Assembly (NCBI GenBank): GCA_018374635.1
Contig: JAHAEW010000084.1
Span: 1-13,470 of the forward strand
Origin: Clostridiales bacterium
Lineage (GTDB): Bacteria > Bacillota > Clostridia > Oscillospirales > Oscillospiraceae
Length of the DNA: 13,470 nt
Direction: 5' to 3'
Part shown: in pieces, positions 5,829-13,470 of the stretch
How positions within the stretch are numbered: position 1 is the first letter of the stretch
Layout of the letters: each line of letters starts with the position of its first letter
Translations under genes and position numbers: made by a program
The notes under the pieces: generated by a model
The model's input: the letters and a program-made list of their open reading frames with translations, nothing else
What the model was told of the DNA's origin: nothing
Databases searched by the model: none

Positions 5829-8800
5829 CTATTTATTCAAAATCTTAACATTGTCTATATGCACAGTTGTACCGCCTAGGCTGGAGCAGTAGAACCCAAT
5901 GTCCAGATAGCCTGTTGTAACGGTGATATCCGTCTCAACCAGCCTCCACCCGGTTCCTGCATAAGGCATATCAACATAGATGCTGTCGCCTCCATAACCA
6001 GTGACCTCCATGCGTCCAATGTCTGGAGCCGTATTGGAAACCTTTATCCAGGCTTGAACGGTATAGGTTCCATTCGGAAGATTGATTCCCTGGTGGATGC
6101 TCTGCTGGTATGCGCTGCTGCTGTAGAAGTAAACCCGCTTATCCCCGGCATATGGGGACTCTGGCGGATTTGTGCCAGATCCGGAGTCTACTCCATAGGC
6201 CACTGCCTGACCATCAGGGTGCCACTCTGTCCAGGCGCTGCTCTGTGAGGTGTCCCGCTCGAATCCGCCATTGTCCACCAAGGGGACCGAAATTGTGGCG
6301 TCGGGCTCTGTCTTCACTGACAGCTTGTCCAGATTTACATTGCCGGAGTTGCTGCTGTCGTAACGCAGCGCAACGACATTCCGGCCTTCATCAAGCTCCA
6401 GCGTCTGGGTAAGCTCCTGCCACTCGTTCCAGTTTCCGCCGATACTTCCAAAAGAGATTGTCTCTATATAGGAACCGTTGACATACAGATTCAGGTCTTC
6501 CGTGGCCTGGGTGCCATTGCAGTAACGGATAGATGCCTCATAGCTTCCGTCCTTGGGAACCGTAATCTCAAACTCAGCGCCCGCACCGGCGGAAGTCATC
6601 CCGTCAACAAAGCCGCTTCCGCTGTAATTCCAGTGATCCTGATTTGTGCCGGCGGTGCCGTAGAGCGCGGCGTTCTCGGCCTCTGCGGTGATCACTTCCG
6701 GATAGAACGGCACGGTGCAAGAATCCAAGTTGACATAGCCGGTGTCTCCGCTGGCATCCTCATGCTTAAGAGTGATGATGTTGTTTCCTGCCGCCAGCGG
6801 AAGCTGCATCAGGCAATCCGCCCAGGTGTCCCAGTGTCCGGTGGAGGGCATTATGGTTTTGCCGATATAAGACCCATTGACATAGACCGACAGAGACCGC
6901 TCTGCTGCATCGCCATTGGCGTACCGGAAGGTGACGTCATAATCACCCGCATTGGCCACCTTAGCATAGAAGGTAACGCCGGCGCCAGCGGCTTCCAGCT
7001 TGTCGACAAACCCCGCTCCGGAGTAGCCGGAGTGATTCTGGTTCACAGAGGCCTGCGTGTCTGTAGAAGCGCCAAAAAGGGAAGCATACTCCGCTTCGTA
7101 GGTCTGGCCATCCGCATCGACGGGGCTGCTGCCTTCGAGCGTGTAAGTGCTGTTGCTGTCAGAAGCGGCATAGGCCTTGATATAGGTTACATCCCCATAC
7201 ACATCCTTGCCCACTGTCCAGCCTTCTCCAGGCGCCGCTAACAGCGCATTATAGTCATCATAATAGGGCAGGCTCCCGTTGCTGGTAACCTCGGTAGCCG
7301 CCTGGCCATGGACGGCCAAGTAATAGTAGTCCAATCCGGAGTTGTGGCTTCCATCGACTGCACCGATCTTCACTTCGGTATTTCCGGTACCTTGCGCGGA
7401 GATTTCCTGTGTGAAATACACGCCGTCCTCATAGTCATAGGTTTCTCCATCGTCATCATAATAGCGGAAGCTGGTCTCCCGGCCGCTCGGGAAGATGTCT
7501 ACCGTCACATGATCCACAGTTTCCTGTCCGACATAGTCCTGCACGTCCTGCGTCGGAATAATGGCGCCTTCTTTGATAAACATCGGAATGTCGGTCCAAG
7601 ACTCGCTATTGAGGCTGTAGGGAATATACTGGCCGCCCTCATAAACAGTGCCGCGATTATAGTCAATCCAGGTGCCTTCCGGCAGATAGATCCACTTCAC
7701 GGATTGACCACGTTCTGTGATAGGGGCAACGAGCAGCCACTCCCCAAACATCCAGGCATCGGAGTAGTCAGCCACGTTTTCGTCGTCGGGATAGTCGAAC
7801 AGCAGGGGATACACCAGCCCCAAACCGGAGTCATAGGCCTCCCGCTCATAAGAATACATGTACGGGATCAGGGAATACCGCTGCTGAATGGCGGACTTGG
7901 TCACTTCTTCCGCCGTTGTACCAAAGTACCAAGGCTGGCGCTGTTGATGATTTGTTCCATGGACGCGGAAAACCGGACTCATAGAAGCGAATTGCAGCCA
8001 TCTGGTGTAGAGCTCCGGACTGGGGTTTTCAATGTTCCCGGAGTTCTGGTTGAAGCCGCCGCCATCGCTGCCCCACTTGGGCTGCCCGTTATTGATGGTG
8101 GACAGCATCGCAACCTTTTGCTCATTTAGTCCAGCCGCCCAAGATACCCGTTCTCCCTTGTAGAATTGGGTTGCCACGTCACCGGACCAGATGCTGGTGG
8201 CGTACCTCTGCGTACCGGGATAGTAATTGCGTGCAGTCTGCCAGACACGGACGCTGTCATCGGTATATTCCCGCTGTCCTTCATACATGGCCTGAGAAAT
8301 AAAGGCTGTGGTAAAGTTGCCGAACCAGTAATCTGCACCATTTGAGGAGACCTTGTCCGTCTCATCGTTCCACCATCCAACGATGCCCCGATCGAAAGCA
8401 TCCTGAGAGTGGAGCCACCACCAGTTCCGTTCTGCTGCTTTGTAGGGATCGATGCTGCGCACAGTCACAGGCAGGAAGTAGTCTGTGTATTCATAGTGGC
8501 CCGGATAGAAGTAGTCTCCGGCCTCTGCGTCCACACCTTGTTCAGTCGGTGTTCCGTCAGAGAGCTTGGTCACTACGCGGGGTTTGGTGATGCCAATCAT
8601 CTTAATACCCTTGGATTCCATATCCTCCTTCAGCTGCGTGGAGGCCGCAGAGGGGAAGTTATCCGTATTCCAGGTGAATTCCCCGTAATTATCATCGCCA
8701 TAACGTTTCCAGTCGTAATCAAAAGCATAACCATCAATCGGAATATTCTTGGCCCGGTACAGCTCTACCATTTCATAGAACTCGTCTTCGTCGATATCCC

Positions 8801-9647
8801 ACTCAAAGTTGGAGAATCCCAAAGACCACTTTGGCATCATGGGAGATGTCCCTGTGATTTTGGAGAAGCCGGCCATAATCTCCTTCGGCTCTCCCAGCAT
8901 GATGAAATATTCTACGTCTTCTTTCTCGTAGCGGCGGCCCTCCGCCGGCGTTCCCCCATAATAGAATTCCATCTTGCGGTCGGTGGAGTTTGTATATGGA
9001 TAGCCGCCGTCAGAGTCCACCAGAATACCATATCCGGCAGTTGACCACATAAACGGGCCGCCGGAATTTCCCTGCTGCCCTGCTGCGGCCGTAGAGCTGT
9101 TGTCGTTCCGCAGAAGGTTCCCATTATCGCTGAAGCAGTCAAATCCATGAATACCATACATATTGCTGGATTCAGCGCGTACGAAGCGCACCCCGTCGTG
9201 GTAGATGCCTCCGCTCTCTGGTTCCCAGAACAGCGTAGTTCCGTCGGCCTGCATCACCGTCATGCGGCATGGCGTACGGCTGATTTCAATGCGCATGCCG
9301 TCTGTCTGGATCACAATGGGATCGCCGGTAATGTCGATTTCCGTTGCCGTAGTGGTATCCCAAGTAAGCTCAGGGTCAATAATCGGGGTGTCTGGGCTGG
9401 GTTCCACAGACTCTGGCTGGTAATCTACCCGAAGGATATTGTCTTGGCATACTTCCAACGTAAGCAGATCTGACGCGCTCCCGCCGCTGTCAATCGTCAG
9501 TAAAAGCGTATTTCCATCTACTGCGGCGTCCGTCACATTTCCGAGCGCCTCCGATGCGGCCGAAGCAATCGGAAGACCCGCAAACAGGGTACCCAGCATA
9601 GCGACCGTCAGCAAGAGGGCAAGCAGCCGTTTTCTTATCGTTCGCAT
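5829..9647 (-). CDS. ctsZ: Secreted GH31 6-alpha-glucosyltransferase (CtsZ-like) with CBM35 domains
   Basis: The protein has 1272 residues; Bacillus globisporus CtsZ has about 1,280. A signal peptide ends near residue 31 (ASA-A). A beta-sandwich N-domain (~35-260) is followed by the GH31 barrel (~270-600). The nucleophile is probably D428 in WWNDETD and the acid/base D490 in WSGD; FRVHG (560-564) is the usual GH31 motif near the active site. Beta-sandwich domains with DDDGETYDYEDG come next, then two CBM35 modules (~849-983 and ~986-1112) and a CBM4/9-like module (~1121-1272). CtsZ transfers glucose by alpha-1,6 linkage to maltooligosaccharide ends outside the cell, giving isomaltosyl ends for CtsY. 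ATG 9647 follows AAGGAGG (9654-9660) by 6 nt. There is no LPXTG or SLH anchor, so it is probably released. GH31 also contains alpha-N-acetylgalactosaminidases and dextran-type transglucosylases; the neighbour decides for CtsZ. Confidence 0.82.
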   Translation of the reverse strand: MRTIRKRLLALLLTVAMLGTLFAGLPIASAASEALGNVTDAAVDGNTLLLTIDSGGSASDLLTLEVCQDNILRVDYQPESVEPSPDTPIIDPELTWDTTTATEIDITGDPIVIQTDGMRIEISRTPCRMTVMQADGTTLFWEPESGGIYHDGVRFVRAESSNMYGIHGFDCFSDNGNLLRNDNSSTAAAGQQGNSGGPFMWSTAGYGILVDSDGGYPYTNSTDRKMEFYYGGTPAEGRRYEKEDVEYFIMLGEPKEIMAGFSKITGTSPMMPKWSLGFSNFEWDIDEDEFYEMVELYRAKNIPIDGYAFDYDWKRYGDDNYGEFTWNTDNFPSAASTQLKEDMESKGIKMIGITKPRVVTKLSDGTPTEQGVDAEAGDYFYPGHYEYTDYFLPVTVRSIDPYKAAERNWWWLHSQDAFDRGIVGWWNDETDKVSSNGADYWFGNFTTAFISQAMYEGQREYTDDSVRVWQTARNYYPGTQRYATSIWSGDVATQFYKGERVSWAAGLNEQKVAMLSTINNGQPKWGSDGGGFNQNSGNIENPSPELYTRWLQFASMSPVFRVHGTNHQQRQPWYFGTTAEEVTKSAIQQRYSLIPYMYSYEREAYDSGLGLVYPLLFDYPDDENVADYSDAWMFGEWLLVAPITERGQSVKWIYLPEGTWIDYNRGTVYEGGQYIPYSLNSESWTDIPMFIKEGAIIPTQDVQDYVGQETVDHVTVDIFPSGRETSFRYYDDDGETYDYEDGVYFTQEISAQGTGNTEVKIGAVDGSHNSGLDYYYLAVHGQAATEVTSNGSLPYYDDYNALLAAPGEGWTVGKDVYGDVTYIKAYAASDSNSTYTLEGSSPVDADGQTYEAEYASLFGASTDTQASVNQNHSGYSGAGFVDKLEAAGAGVTFYAKVANAGDYDVTFRYANGDAAERSLSVYVNGSYIGKTIMPSTGHWDTWADCLMQLPLAAGNNIITLKHEDASGDTGYVNLDSCTVPFYPEVITAEAENAALYGTAGTNQDHWNYSGSGFVDGMTSAGAGAEFEITVPKDGSYEASIRYCNGTQATEDLNLYVNGSYIETISFGSIGGNWNEWQELTQTLELDEGRNVVALRYDSSNSGNVNLDKLSVKTEPDATISVPLVDNGGFERDTSQSSAWTEWHPDGQAVAYGVDSGSGTNPPESPYAGDKRVYFYSSSAYQQSIHQGINLPNGTYTVQAWIKVSNTAPDIGRMEVTGYGGDSIYVDMPYAGTGWRLVETDITVTTGYLDIGFYCSSLGGTTVHIDNVKILNK

Positions 9648-9653
9648 ACAGTT

Positions 9654-9660
9654 CCTCCTT
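9654..9660 (-). promoter_or_regulatory. Ribosome binding site of ctsZ (decides the start)
   Basis: AAGGAGG on the minus strand lies 6 nt before the ATG at 9647. An in-frame ATG at 9683 lies inside the arm of the upstream hairpin. It would place twelve residues containing two arginines and a cysteine ahead of a good signal peptide, so it is rejected as the start. Confidence 0.85.
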
Positions 9661-9667
9661 AATAAGA

Positions 9668-9712
9668 CAACAGGGAGGTGCATAGGGAAGCCCCATGCAC
9701 CTCCCTGTGTTG
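9668..9712 (-). terminator. Intercistronic hairpin between ctsY and ctsZ (attenuator or mRNA processing/stability element)
   Basis: Arms 9670-9683 and 9695-9708 form a perfect 14-bp stem. The 11-base loop can pair further as GGG/CCC after one mismatch. Outside, CAAC (9668-9671) can pair with GTTG (9709-9712) across a small bulge. On the minus strand the structure starts about 10 nt after the ctsY stop and ends just before the ctsZ ribosome site. Bases after it (TGTCTTATT) are only moderately U-rich, so partial termination or protection of the upstream mRNA is more likely than a full stop. Confidence 0.65.
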
Positions 9713-9722
9713 GTTCAAGTCG

Positions 9723-12700
9723 TCACTGATTCCGAAGTGAGATACAGTCTAGGTTGATTCCAGCGAAGTTCCCCGCCTGATAGGAAATTGTAATTGTATT
9801 TTGTCCCGGCAGCAATTCGACGGGAACAGATACTGTGTTCCAGCTATCCCAGTCTTGCGTTTTCGGCAGGTCGAGCAGTATGGACTCTCCGTTTACAAGC
9901 AGAGTCCGCTGGGCCGCCTCAGTCCCTGCAGAGTAGCGAACGTCCAGCAGAGCGGTGTCGCTGTCAGAGTACACAGTAAACGTGACCGCACAGCCTTCAG
10001 AGGCAAACTGGTCCACAAAGCCCTCACCATAATAGCCTTCGTGATCTGTGTTTACGGCTACATTGGCCTGCTCCGCATGTTCCGCTTCATAGGGAGCCTG
10101 ATAGATCCCCTCAATCTCAATTTCAGAAGCGTCACCGGCGGCGGTCTTGATATAGACCAGCTTCTCGCTGCTGCTGTAGTAATAGGCCGTCTGAGCAGCT
10201 TGGAATTCATCCAAGGTAGCAGCGGGCTGGATGGCCTGCCCGTTGACCGTGACACCAGTCGGCTCCGTGCCGAACACTTGCGTAGTGACCGGAATAGCGG
10301 CAGCGGGGATAGAGACGGATACCGAGCTGTTCTTAAAGTCCTCGCTGGCGCTTACGGTCATCGTGGACCGGTCGCTGTGGACAAGTGTATAGCTACTATC
10401 ACCCTTCGGGTATACCCGGAAAGTCAGATTCGTGTAGTTGTCCACATCGTTGCCGATGGAGCCGCCCAATTCATAATCTTCGTTGAGATTCATGGGAATA
10501 ATGCTCCCATTGCGAACGTAGACAGGGATAGAATCTACATCGCAGTAGTAATTCTTTGTGCCGCCTCCGGCGGTGAGAGCGTTGTGGAAGAAATCAATCC
10601 ACTCGCCTTCGGGCAGATAGATTTCCTTTACGGTCTGCCCCTCTTCGAGGACAGGTGCCACAAGAAGCGACCGGCCAAACATATACTGCTCTTCTAAGTC
10701 GTAGGCTTCCGGATCCTCCGGGAAGTCGATCATCATGGCACGCATCAGCGGGGTGCCATCCTCTGTGCACTGCTGTGCCTCACTATAAATATAGGGCAGA
10801 ATGTTCATTCTGGTATTCACATAATACCGGAACGTGGGGATGATGGTATCATCTCCGGTGCGCTCCTGCACATTCCAGGGACTGCGTTCCTCGCTGGGGC
10901 TGGGATTTGCCTTCTCGCTATGGAACTGCATGATAGGCGCAAACGCCGCTGCCTGGGTGCTGCGCTTGTACAGCTCTGCGGTTGGGAAATCGCCGGTGAA
11001 TCCAGCCAGATCCCATCCCCAGAATGGGATGCCAGAGATACCAGCACTTAAACCGGCGCTGATCGAATCTTGAAGCGCATCAAAGGTGGAAGACTGATCG
11101 CCAGCCCAGAATACGCCGGTGGACTGGACGCCTGCGGTGCCGGCGCGGCTGAAGGTCATACCGGTACCGGTGTTTTCCTCTGTAAAGTCGTAATACGCTT
11201 CGATATAGGCATTCGGATACTCATTGCGCATTTCCAGGCCATCGCTTCCGTCGTAGAAGGAGGTATTGCGGCCCCAGACCATTTCACCGCCATCGGTCTT
11301 GAAGCCATCAATTCCAATATCATCGAACAGGTAAGCACGCTTAGACATCCACCAGTCCACCGCGTCCGGATTGGTGAAGTCCAAAAGCAGGCTATTGCCG
11401 AACCACCCGGAGGATGGGATACGGTATTGGCCTCCCTCGCCGTCTCCGACGGCGTAGCCTTGCTCAATCATGTATGCCTCGTCATTGTCCTTCTGCTCCC
11501 AGGCATAATCGGTGTATTTGAGCACAGGAATCTGCCACAGCAGCACCTTCATCCCATTGTCATGGATGGTATCCACCATAGAGGCGGGATCAGGCCATTT
11601 CTCGCTGTAGGTAAAGTCACTGCCGGAAAACGCCTCTCCGCCCGGCTTCGCCGTATAGGTGCTGTCATTGAAGATATAGAAGGTGTTTTCGTCGCTCCAC
11701 TGTTCCAAGACCACTACAGAGGCCGGAATGTCATAGGCCTCTGCGTTTTCTACGGCCGAAAGCACCTCGGACTGTCTATCCCACTCATTGGCGGACATCC
11801 AAAGCCCAAATGCCCATTTGGGCATATCCTGGGGCTTCCCACTAAGCTCGGAATAGCCGCCAATCACCTCTTCCGGCGTTCCGCTGATAATATAATAATC
11901 CAGCACAGGATCATCACCAGAGGTATTCACGGTAAAGGTATACTGGTTCGGATCGCTGTCTGCCATATCGAACTGAGCGTAATAGGTGGAATCAAGATAC
12001 AAGCCGTATCCCTTGCTGGAATAGAAAAACGGTACGGCCAGATAGCTTCTTTCGCCCTGATTCTGGTACTGGTTATAAACGTAAATATCCACCGTTTCTC
12101 CACGCTTTTCAATTCCGTTATAACGCTCCCCAAATCCGTAAAACTTTTCACTGGAAGGCGATTCATACCTGCCACGGAAATTTTTCACGAAGCCGGCGCC
12201 ATCCGTCAGCCAGGATAGCTCGCTACCAGTGCCTCCGTTCTGTGTCAGAAGTTTGCCGGTATCCAAATCCCGCACTTCCACGCCATAAGGCGACTTTGTA
12301 ACCGTCACTTCAAGTGCGCTGGTGGAAATAATGATGCTATTGCTGTCCTCTTCAATACTGTAGTCAGCAGCCCCTGCCTCGAAGGCCACATCTCCCAGCG
12401 GGGAAAACTGGAAGCGCAGGACATCAGCAGATGGGAAGCTGAGCCCCAGCTTAGGCGTAGAATCCCCTTGGTCAGACGTTACATTCAGAACAACAAGGCC
12501 ATCTTCCTGTGAACCGAGTTCTACAGACTGCGCCCTTTCCCATTCCACTACGTGGAAAGAGAACGGGCCAATAGACTGCGTGTTCTGCCCATCTTTGTCT
12601 GCAAAGACGGTATACTCAATAACATCACCCTTTTCAAAAGGACCAATAGCAGCCTCCCAATAGCTGTTGTTTCCGCTGTTGTACTTCCATTCTGCGCCGA

Positions 12701-12953
12701 TATCCGGTTGGGGCTCCCCATTCTTCGTATAGGTGAGCCACACTGACTGTCCTGCCTCCACCGGCCATGTTGTGCTCTTGATATAAATCATCTCACCGGC
12801 GATGGGAGTCAGAGGGTATATCTCGGTGGGTTCATGGTCATAGAGATCATCAATGCCATAGGGATTGTGCCATATTCCGTCCAGGGCGAATGCCGGGGTA
12901 ACCAAAGAAAAACATAGAAGCAATGCTATACAGACTCGAAAAATCTTTTTCAA
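9723..12953 (-). CDS. ctsY: Secreted GH31 3-alpha-isomaltosyltransferase / cycloalternan-forming enzyme (CtsY-like)
   Basis: The protein has 1076 residues; CtsY and the Listeria cycloalternan-forming enzyme have about 1,090. A signal peptide ends near residue 23 (AFA-L). An N-terminal beta-sandwich (~40-140) precedes the GH31 mutarotase-like domain (~145-365) and barrel (~375-730). The nucleophile is D554 in KTDGGE and the acid/base D619 in WAGDQ. FWGWDLAGF (644-652) and QFHSE (676-680) resemble cycloalternan-forming enzymes. C-terminal beta domains and one CBM35 (~955-1076, with the HEGYYGEGFVD motif) follow. The enzyme transfers isomaltosyl units by alpha-1,3 linkage and closes two of them into cyclo-tetraglucose outside the cell. 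The start is TTG 12953, with GGGAGG 8 nt upstream. ctsZ follows 75 nt downstream, in the same order as in Bacillus globisporus. A plain alpha-glucosidase or alpha-xylosidase is the alternative, made less likely by the pairing. Confidence 0.85.
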   Translation of the reverse strand: MKKIFRVCIALLLCFSLVTPAFALDGIWHNPYGIDDLYDHEPTEIYPLTPIAGEMIYIKSTTWPVEAGQSVWLTYTKNGEPQPDIGAEWKYNSGNNSYWEAAIGPFEKGDVIEYTVFADKDGQNTQSIGPFSFHVVEWERAQSVELGSQEDGLVVLNVTSDQGDSTPKLGLSFPSADVLRFQFSPLGDVAFEAGAADYSIEEDSNSIIISTSALEVTVTKSPYGVEVRDLDTGKLLTQNGGTGSELSWLTDGAGFVKNFRGRYESPSSEKFYGFGERYNGIEKRGETVDIYVYNQYQNQGERSYLAVPFFYSSKGYGLYLDSTYYAQFDMADSDPNQYTFTVNTSGDDPVLDYYIISGTPEEVIGGYSELSGKPQDMPKWAFGLWMSANEWDRQSEVLSAVENAEAYDIPASVVVLEQWSDENTFYIFNDSTYTAKPGGEAFSGSDFTYSEKWPDPASMVDTIHDNGMKVLLWQIPVLKYTDYAWEQKDNDEAYMIEQGYAVGDGEGGQYRIPSSGWFGNSLLLDFTNPDAVDWWMSKRAYLFDDIGIDGFKTDGGEMVWGRNTSFYDGSDGLEMRNEYPNAYIEAYYDFTEENTGTGMTFSRAGTAGVQSTGVFWAGDQSSTFDALQDSISAGLSAGISGIPFWGWDLAGFTGDFPTAELYKRSTQAAAFAPIMQFHSEKANPSPSEERSPWNVQERTGDDTIIPTFRYYVNTRMNILPYIYSEAQQCTEDGTPLMRAMMIDFPEDPEAYDLEEQYMFGRSLLVAPVLEEGQTVKEIYLPEGEWIDFFHNALTAGGGTKNYYCDVDSIPVYVRNGSIIPMNLNEDYELGGSIGNDVDNYTNLTFRVYPKGDSSYTLVHSDRSTMTVSASEDFKNSSVSVSIPAAAIPVTTQVFGTEPTGVTVNGQAIQPAATLDEFQAAQTAYYYSSSEKLVYIKTAAGDASEIEIEGIYQAPYEAEHAEQANVAVNTDHEGYYGEGFVDQFASEGCAVTFTVYSDSDTALLDVRYSAGTEAAQRTLLVNGESILLDLPKTQDWDSWNTVSVPVELLPGQNTITISYQAGNFAGINLDCISLRNQ

Positions 12954-12961
12954 TGCGCAAT

Positions 12962-12967
12962 CCTCCC
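12962..12967 (-). promoter_or_regulatory. Ribosome binding site of ctsY (supports a TTG start)
   Basis: GGGAGG on the minus strand is 8 nt before TTG 12953. The first codons after this TTG read MKKIFRV and start an ordinary signal peptide, and no suitable in-frame ATG or GTG is close by. The weak start codon suggests modest translation compared with ctsZ. Confidence 0.75.
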
Positions 12968-12993
12968 TTTTTCTTTCGGTAAAACGGTCTGCT

Positions 12994-13019
12994 TCAGAGT
13001 TCCATCGCTCACCTCCTCT
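12994..13019 (-). other. Three-codon mini-ORF (MEL) with perfect Shine-Dalgarno, ahead of ctsY
   Basis: On the minus strand AGAGGAGGTGAG (13019-13008) is an excellent Shine-Dalgarno. It is followed 6 nt after AGGAGG by ATG GAA CTC TGA (13005-12994). The frame is not that of ctsY, whose start is 40 nt further on. It could be a leader peptide affecting ctsY, a remnant of a deleted gene, or chance. The rest of the 115-bp gap shows no convincing promoter or terminator. Confidence 0.4.
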
Positions 13020-13068
13020 GGGTGCGGCTTGTCCGGGCGGTTCTACAAATCGGCGGAGAGCAATGCCC

Positions 13069-13470
13069 TTAGTACATCAGGTTCTTCTCGGTCTCAGGGT
13101 CAAAGAGGTGGATGAGGTCGGGGCGGAAGGCAAAGTTGATCTCCGTGCCGTAGGGGATGCCGGCCCGGTGCTCGGCGGGCAGGTCGGTGGTGGGGATGCG
13201 CAGCACCACGTCGCGCCCCACGGCGTTGACGTGCAGGTACACCTCGCTGCCCATCATCTCGGACACGTCCACCTTGCTGGACACGGTATCGCTGCCAGGG
13301 GCAGCGGCAAAGGCGATGTGCTCGGGACGGATGCCCACAGTCACCTTGCGCTCGCCCACGCCCTTCCCGGTCAGCAGCTCCTGGGCCTTGCCGCCCAGCA
13401 CCACGGTGGCCTCGCCCACCTTGAGCTGGTACTTGCCGTCCTTCTTCTCCAGCTCACCGTCGAAGAAGTT
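13069..13470 (-). CDS. msmX: Sugar ABC transporter ATP-binding protein, MsmX/UgpC type, C-terminal part (5' end outside window)
   Basis: The minus-strand frame is open from the window edge to TAA at 13071-13069, giving 133 residues. This is the C-terminal regulatory/TOBE region of the carbohydrate-importer ATPases shared by maltodextrin and related ABC systems. Visible marks are NFFDGELEKKDGKYQL at the edge, VTVGIRPEHI, EVYLHVNAVGRDVVLRIPT, and the closing FAFRPDLIHLFDPETEKNL. The nucleotide-binding domain lies beyond the window. The protein would couple ATP hydrolysis to sugar uptake at the cytoplasmic membrane. ctsY starts 115 nt downstream on the same strand, which fits an ATPase energising import of cycloalternan or maltodextrins. 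MsmX-type ATPases often serve several importers, so that link is an inference. GC here is clearly higher than in the two GH31 genes. Confidence 0.9.
   Translation of the reverse strand, partial: NFFDGELEKKDGKYQLKVGEATVVLGGKAQELLTGKGVGERKVTVGIRPEHIAFAAAPGSDTVSSKVDVSEMMGSEVYLHVNAVGRDVVLRIPTTDLPAEHRAGIPYGTEINFAFRPDLIHLFDPETEKNLMY

Noticed and set aside
6633..9044. Several + strand open frames of 200-270 codons opposite ctsZ (6633-7241, 7308-8129, 8409-9044)
   Set aside because: All lie inside the ctsZ coding region, show no recognisable domain and have compositions typical of antisense shadows.
5829..9647. CtsZ-like protein read instead as a GH31 alpha-N-acetylgalactosaminidase or alpha-xylosidase
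   Set aside because: The catalytic motifs alone do not exclude these. The tandem with a CtsY-like enzyme, the close length match and the CBM35 pair make 6-alpha-glucosyltransferase the better call, held at moderate confidence.
9490..9696. 68-codon minus-strand frame starting at an ATG in the ctsY-ctsZ hairpin
   Set aside because: The SD-like GGAGG in the hairpin arm is only 3 nt from the ATG, the frame overlaps the ctsZ signal peptide out of frame, and the product has no recognisable feature.
11070..12218. Long open frame (382 codons) on the + strand opposite ctsY
   Set aside because: It is antisense to a strongly supported GH31 gene, has no family resemblance or signal, and arises from the codon pattern of the real strand.

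Overview
The window looks like an anaerobic Bacillota genome, most likely a gut Clostridia of the Oscillospiraceae type. This is inferred from strong AGGAGG-type ribosome binding sites, a lipoprotein signal on the solute-binding protein, an MsmX-type sugar ATPase, amino-acid fermentation genes of the Kdd/Kce type, and moderately high GC. No rRNA or other taxonomic marker is present, so the assignment is only an inference.

Left half (1-5692, + strand): the 3' end of a sigma-54-dependent activator gene (AAA+ end plus a TyrR/Fis-type helix-turn-helix) is followed by a 186-bp control region. This region holds a perfect 19+19 bp dyad (543-584) and a consensus -24/-12 sigma-54 promoter (653-669). 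The promoter reads into five co-directional genes: L-erythro-3,5-diaminohexanoate dehydrogenase (kdd), 3-keto-5-aminohexanoate cleavage enzyme (kce), and a complete TRAP transporter (dctP lipoprotein, dctQ, dctM). Kdd and Kce are consecutive steps of anaerobic lysine fermentation. The TRAP genes suggest that a carboxylated substrate or intermediate of that route is imported. The aminomutases (KamA, KamDE) and the ammonia lyase (Kal) are not in the window.

Middle (5693-5828): a short convergent intergenic region with a strong hairpin (5724-5763) separates the two modules.

Right half (5829-13470, - strand): read in transcription order, there is the 3' end of an MsmX/UgpC-type sugar ABC ATPase gene, then two large secreted GH31 enzymes of 1076 and 1272 residues. 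Order, lengths, catalytic motifs and CBM35 domains match the ctsY-ctsZ pair, which makes cycloalternan (a cyclic tetrasaccharide of alternating alpha-1,3 and alpha-1,6 glucose) from starch-type glucans. CtsZ (6-alpha-glucosyltransferase) would add alpha-1,6 glucose to maltooligosaccharide ends. CtsY (3-alpha-isomaltosyltransferase) would transfer and cyclise isomaltosyl units. An ABC importer energised by an MsmX-type ATPase would take the product up. A 14-bp perfect hairpin lies between ctsY and ctsZ, and a three-codon mini-ORF with a perfect Shine-Dalgarno lies ahead of ctsY.

The window is fully accounted for: no gene-free stretch exceeds 300 bp. No tRNA, rRNA, CRISPR array or mobile element was seen. 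The most interesting points are the kdd-kce-TRAP unit under a textbook sigma-54 promoter and dyad, and the cycloalternan locus in a fermentative anaerobe.
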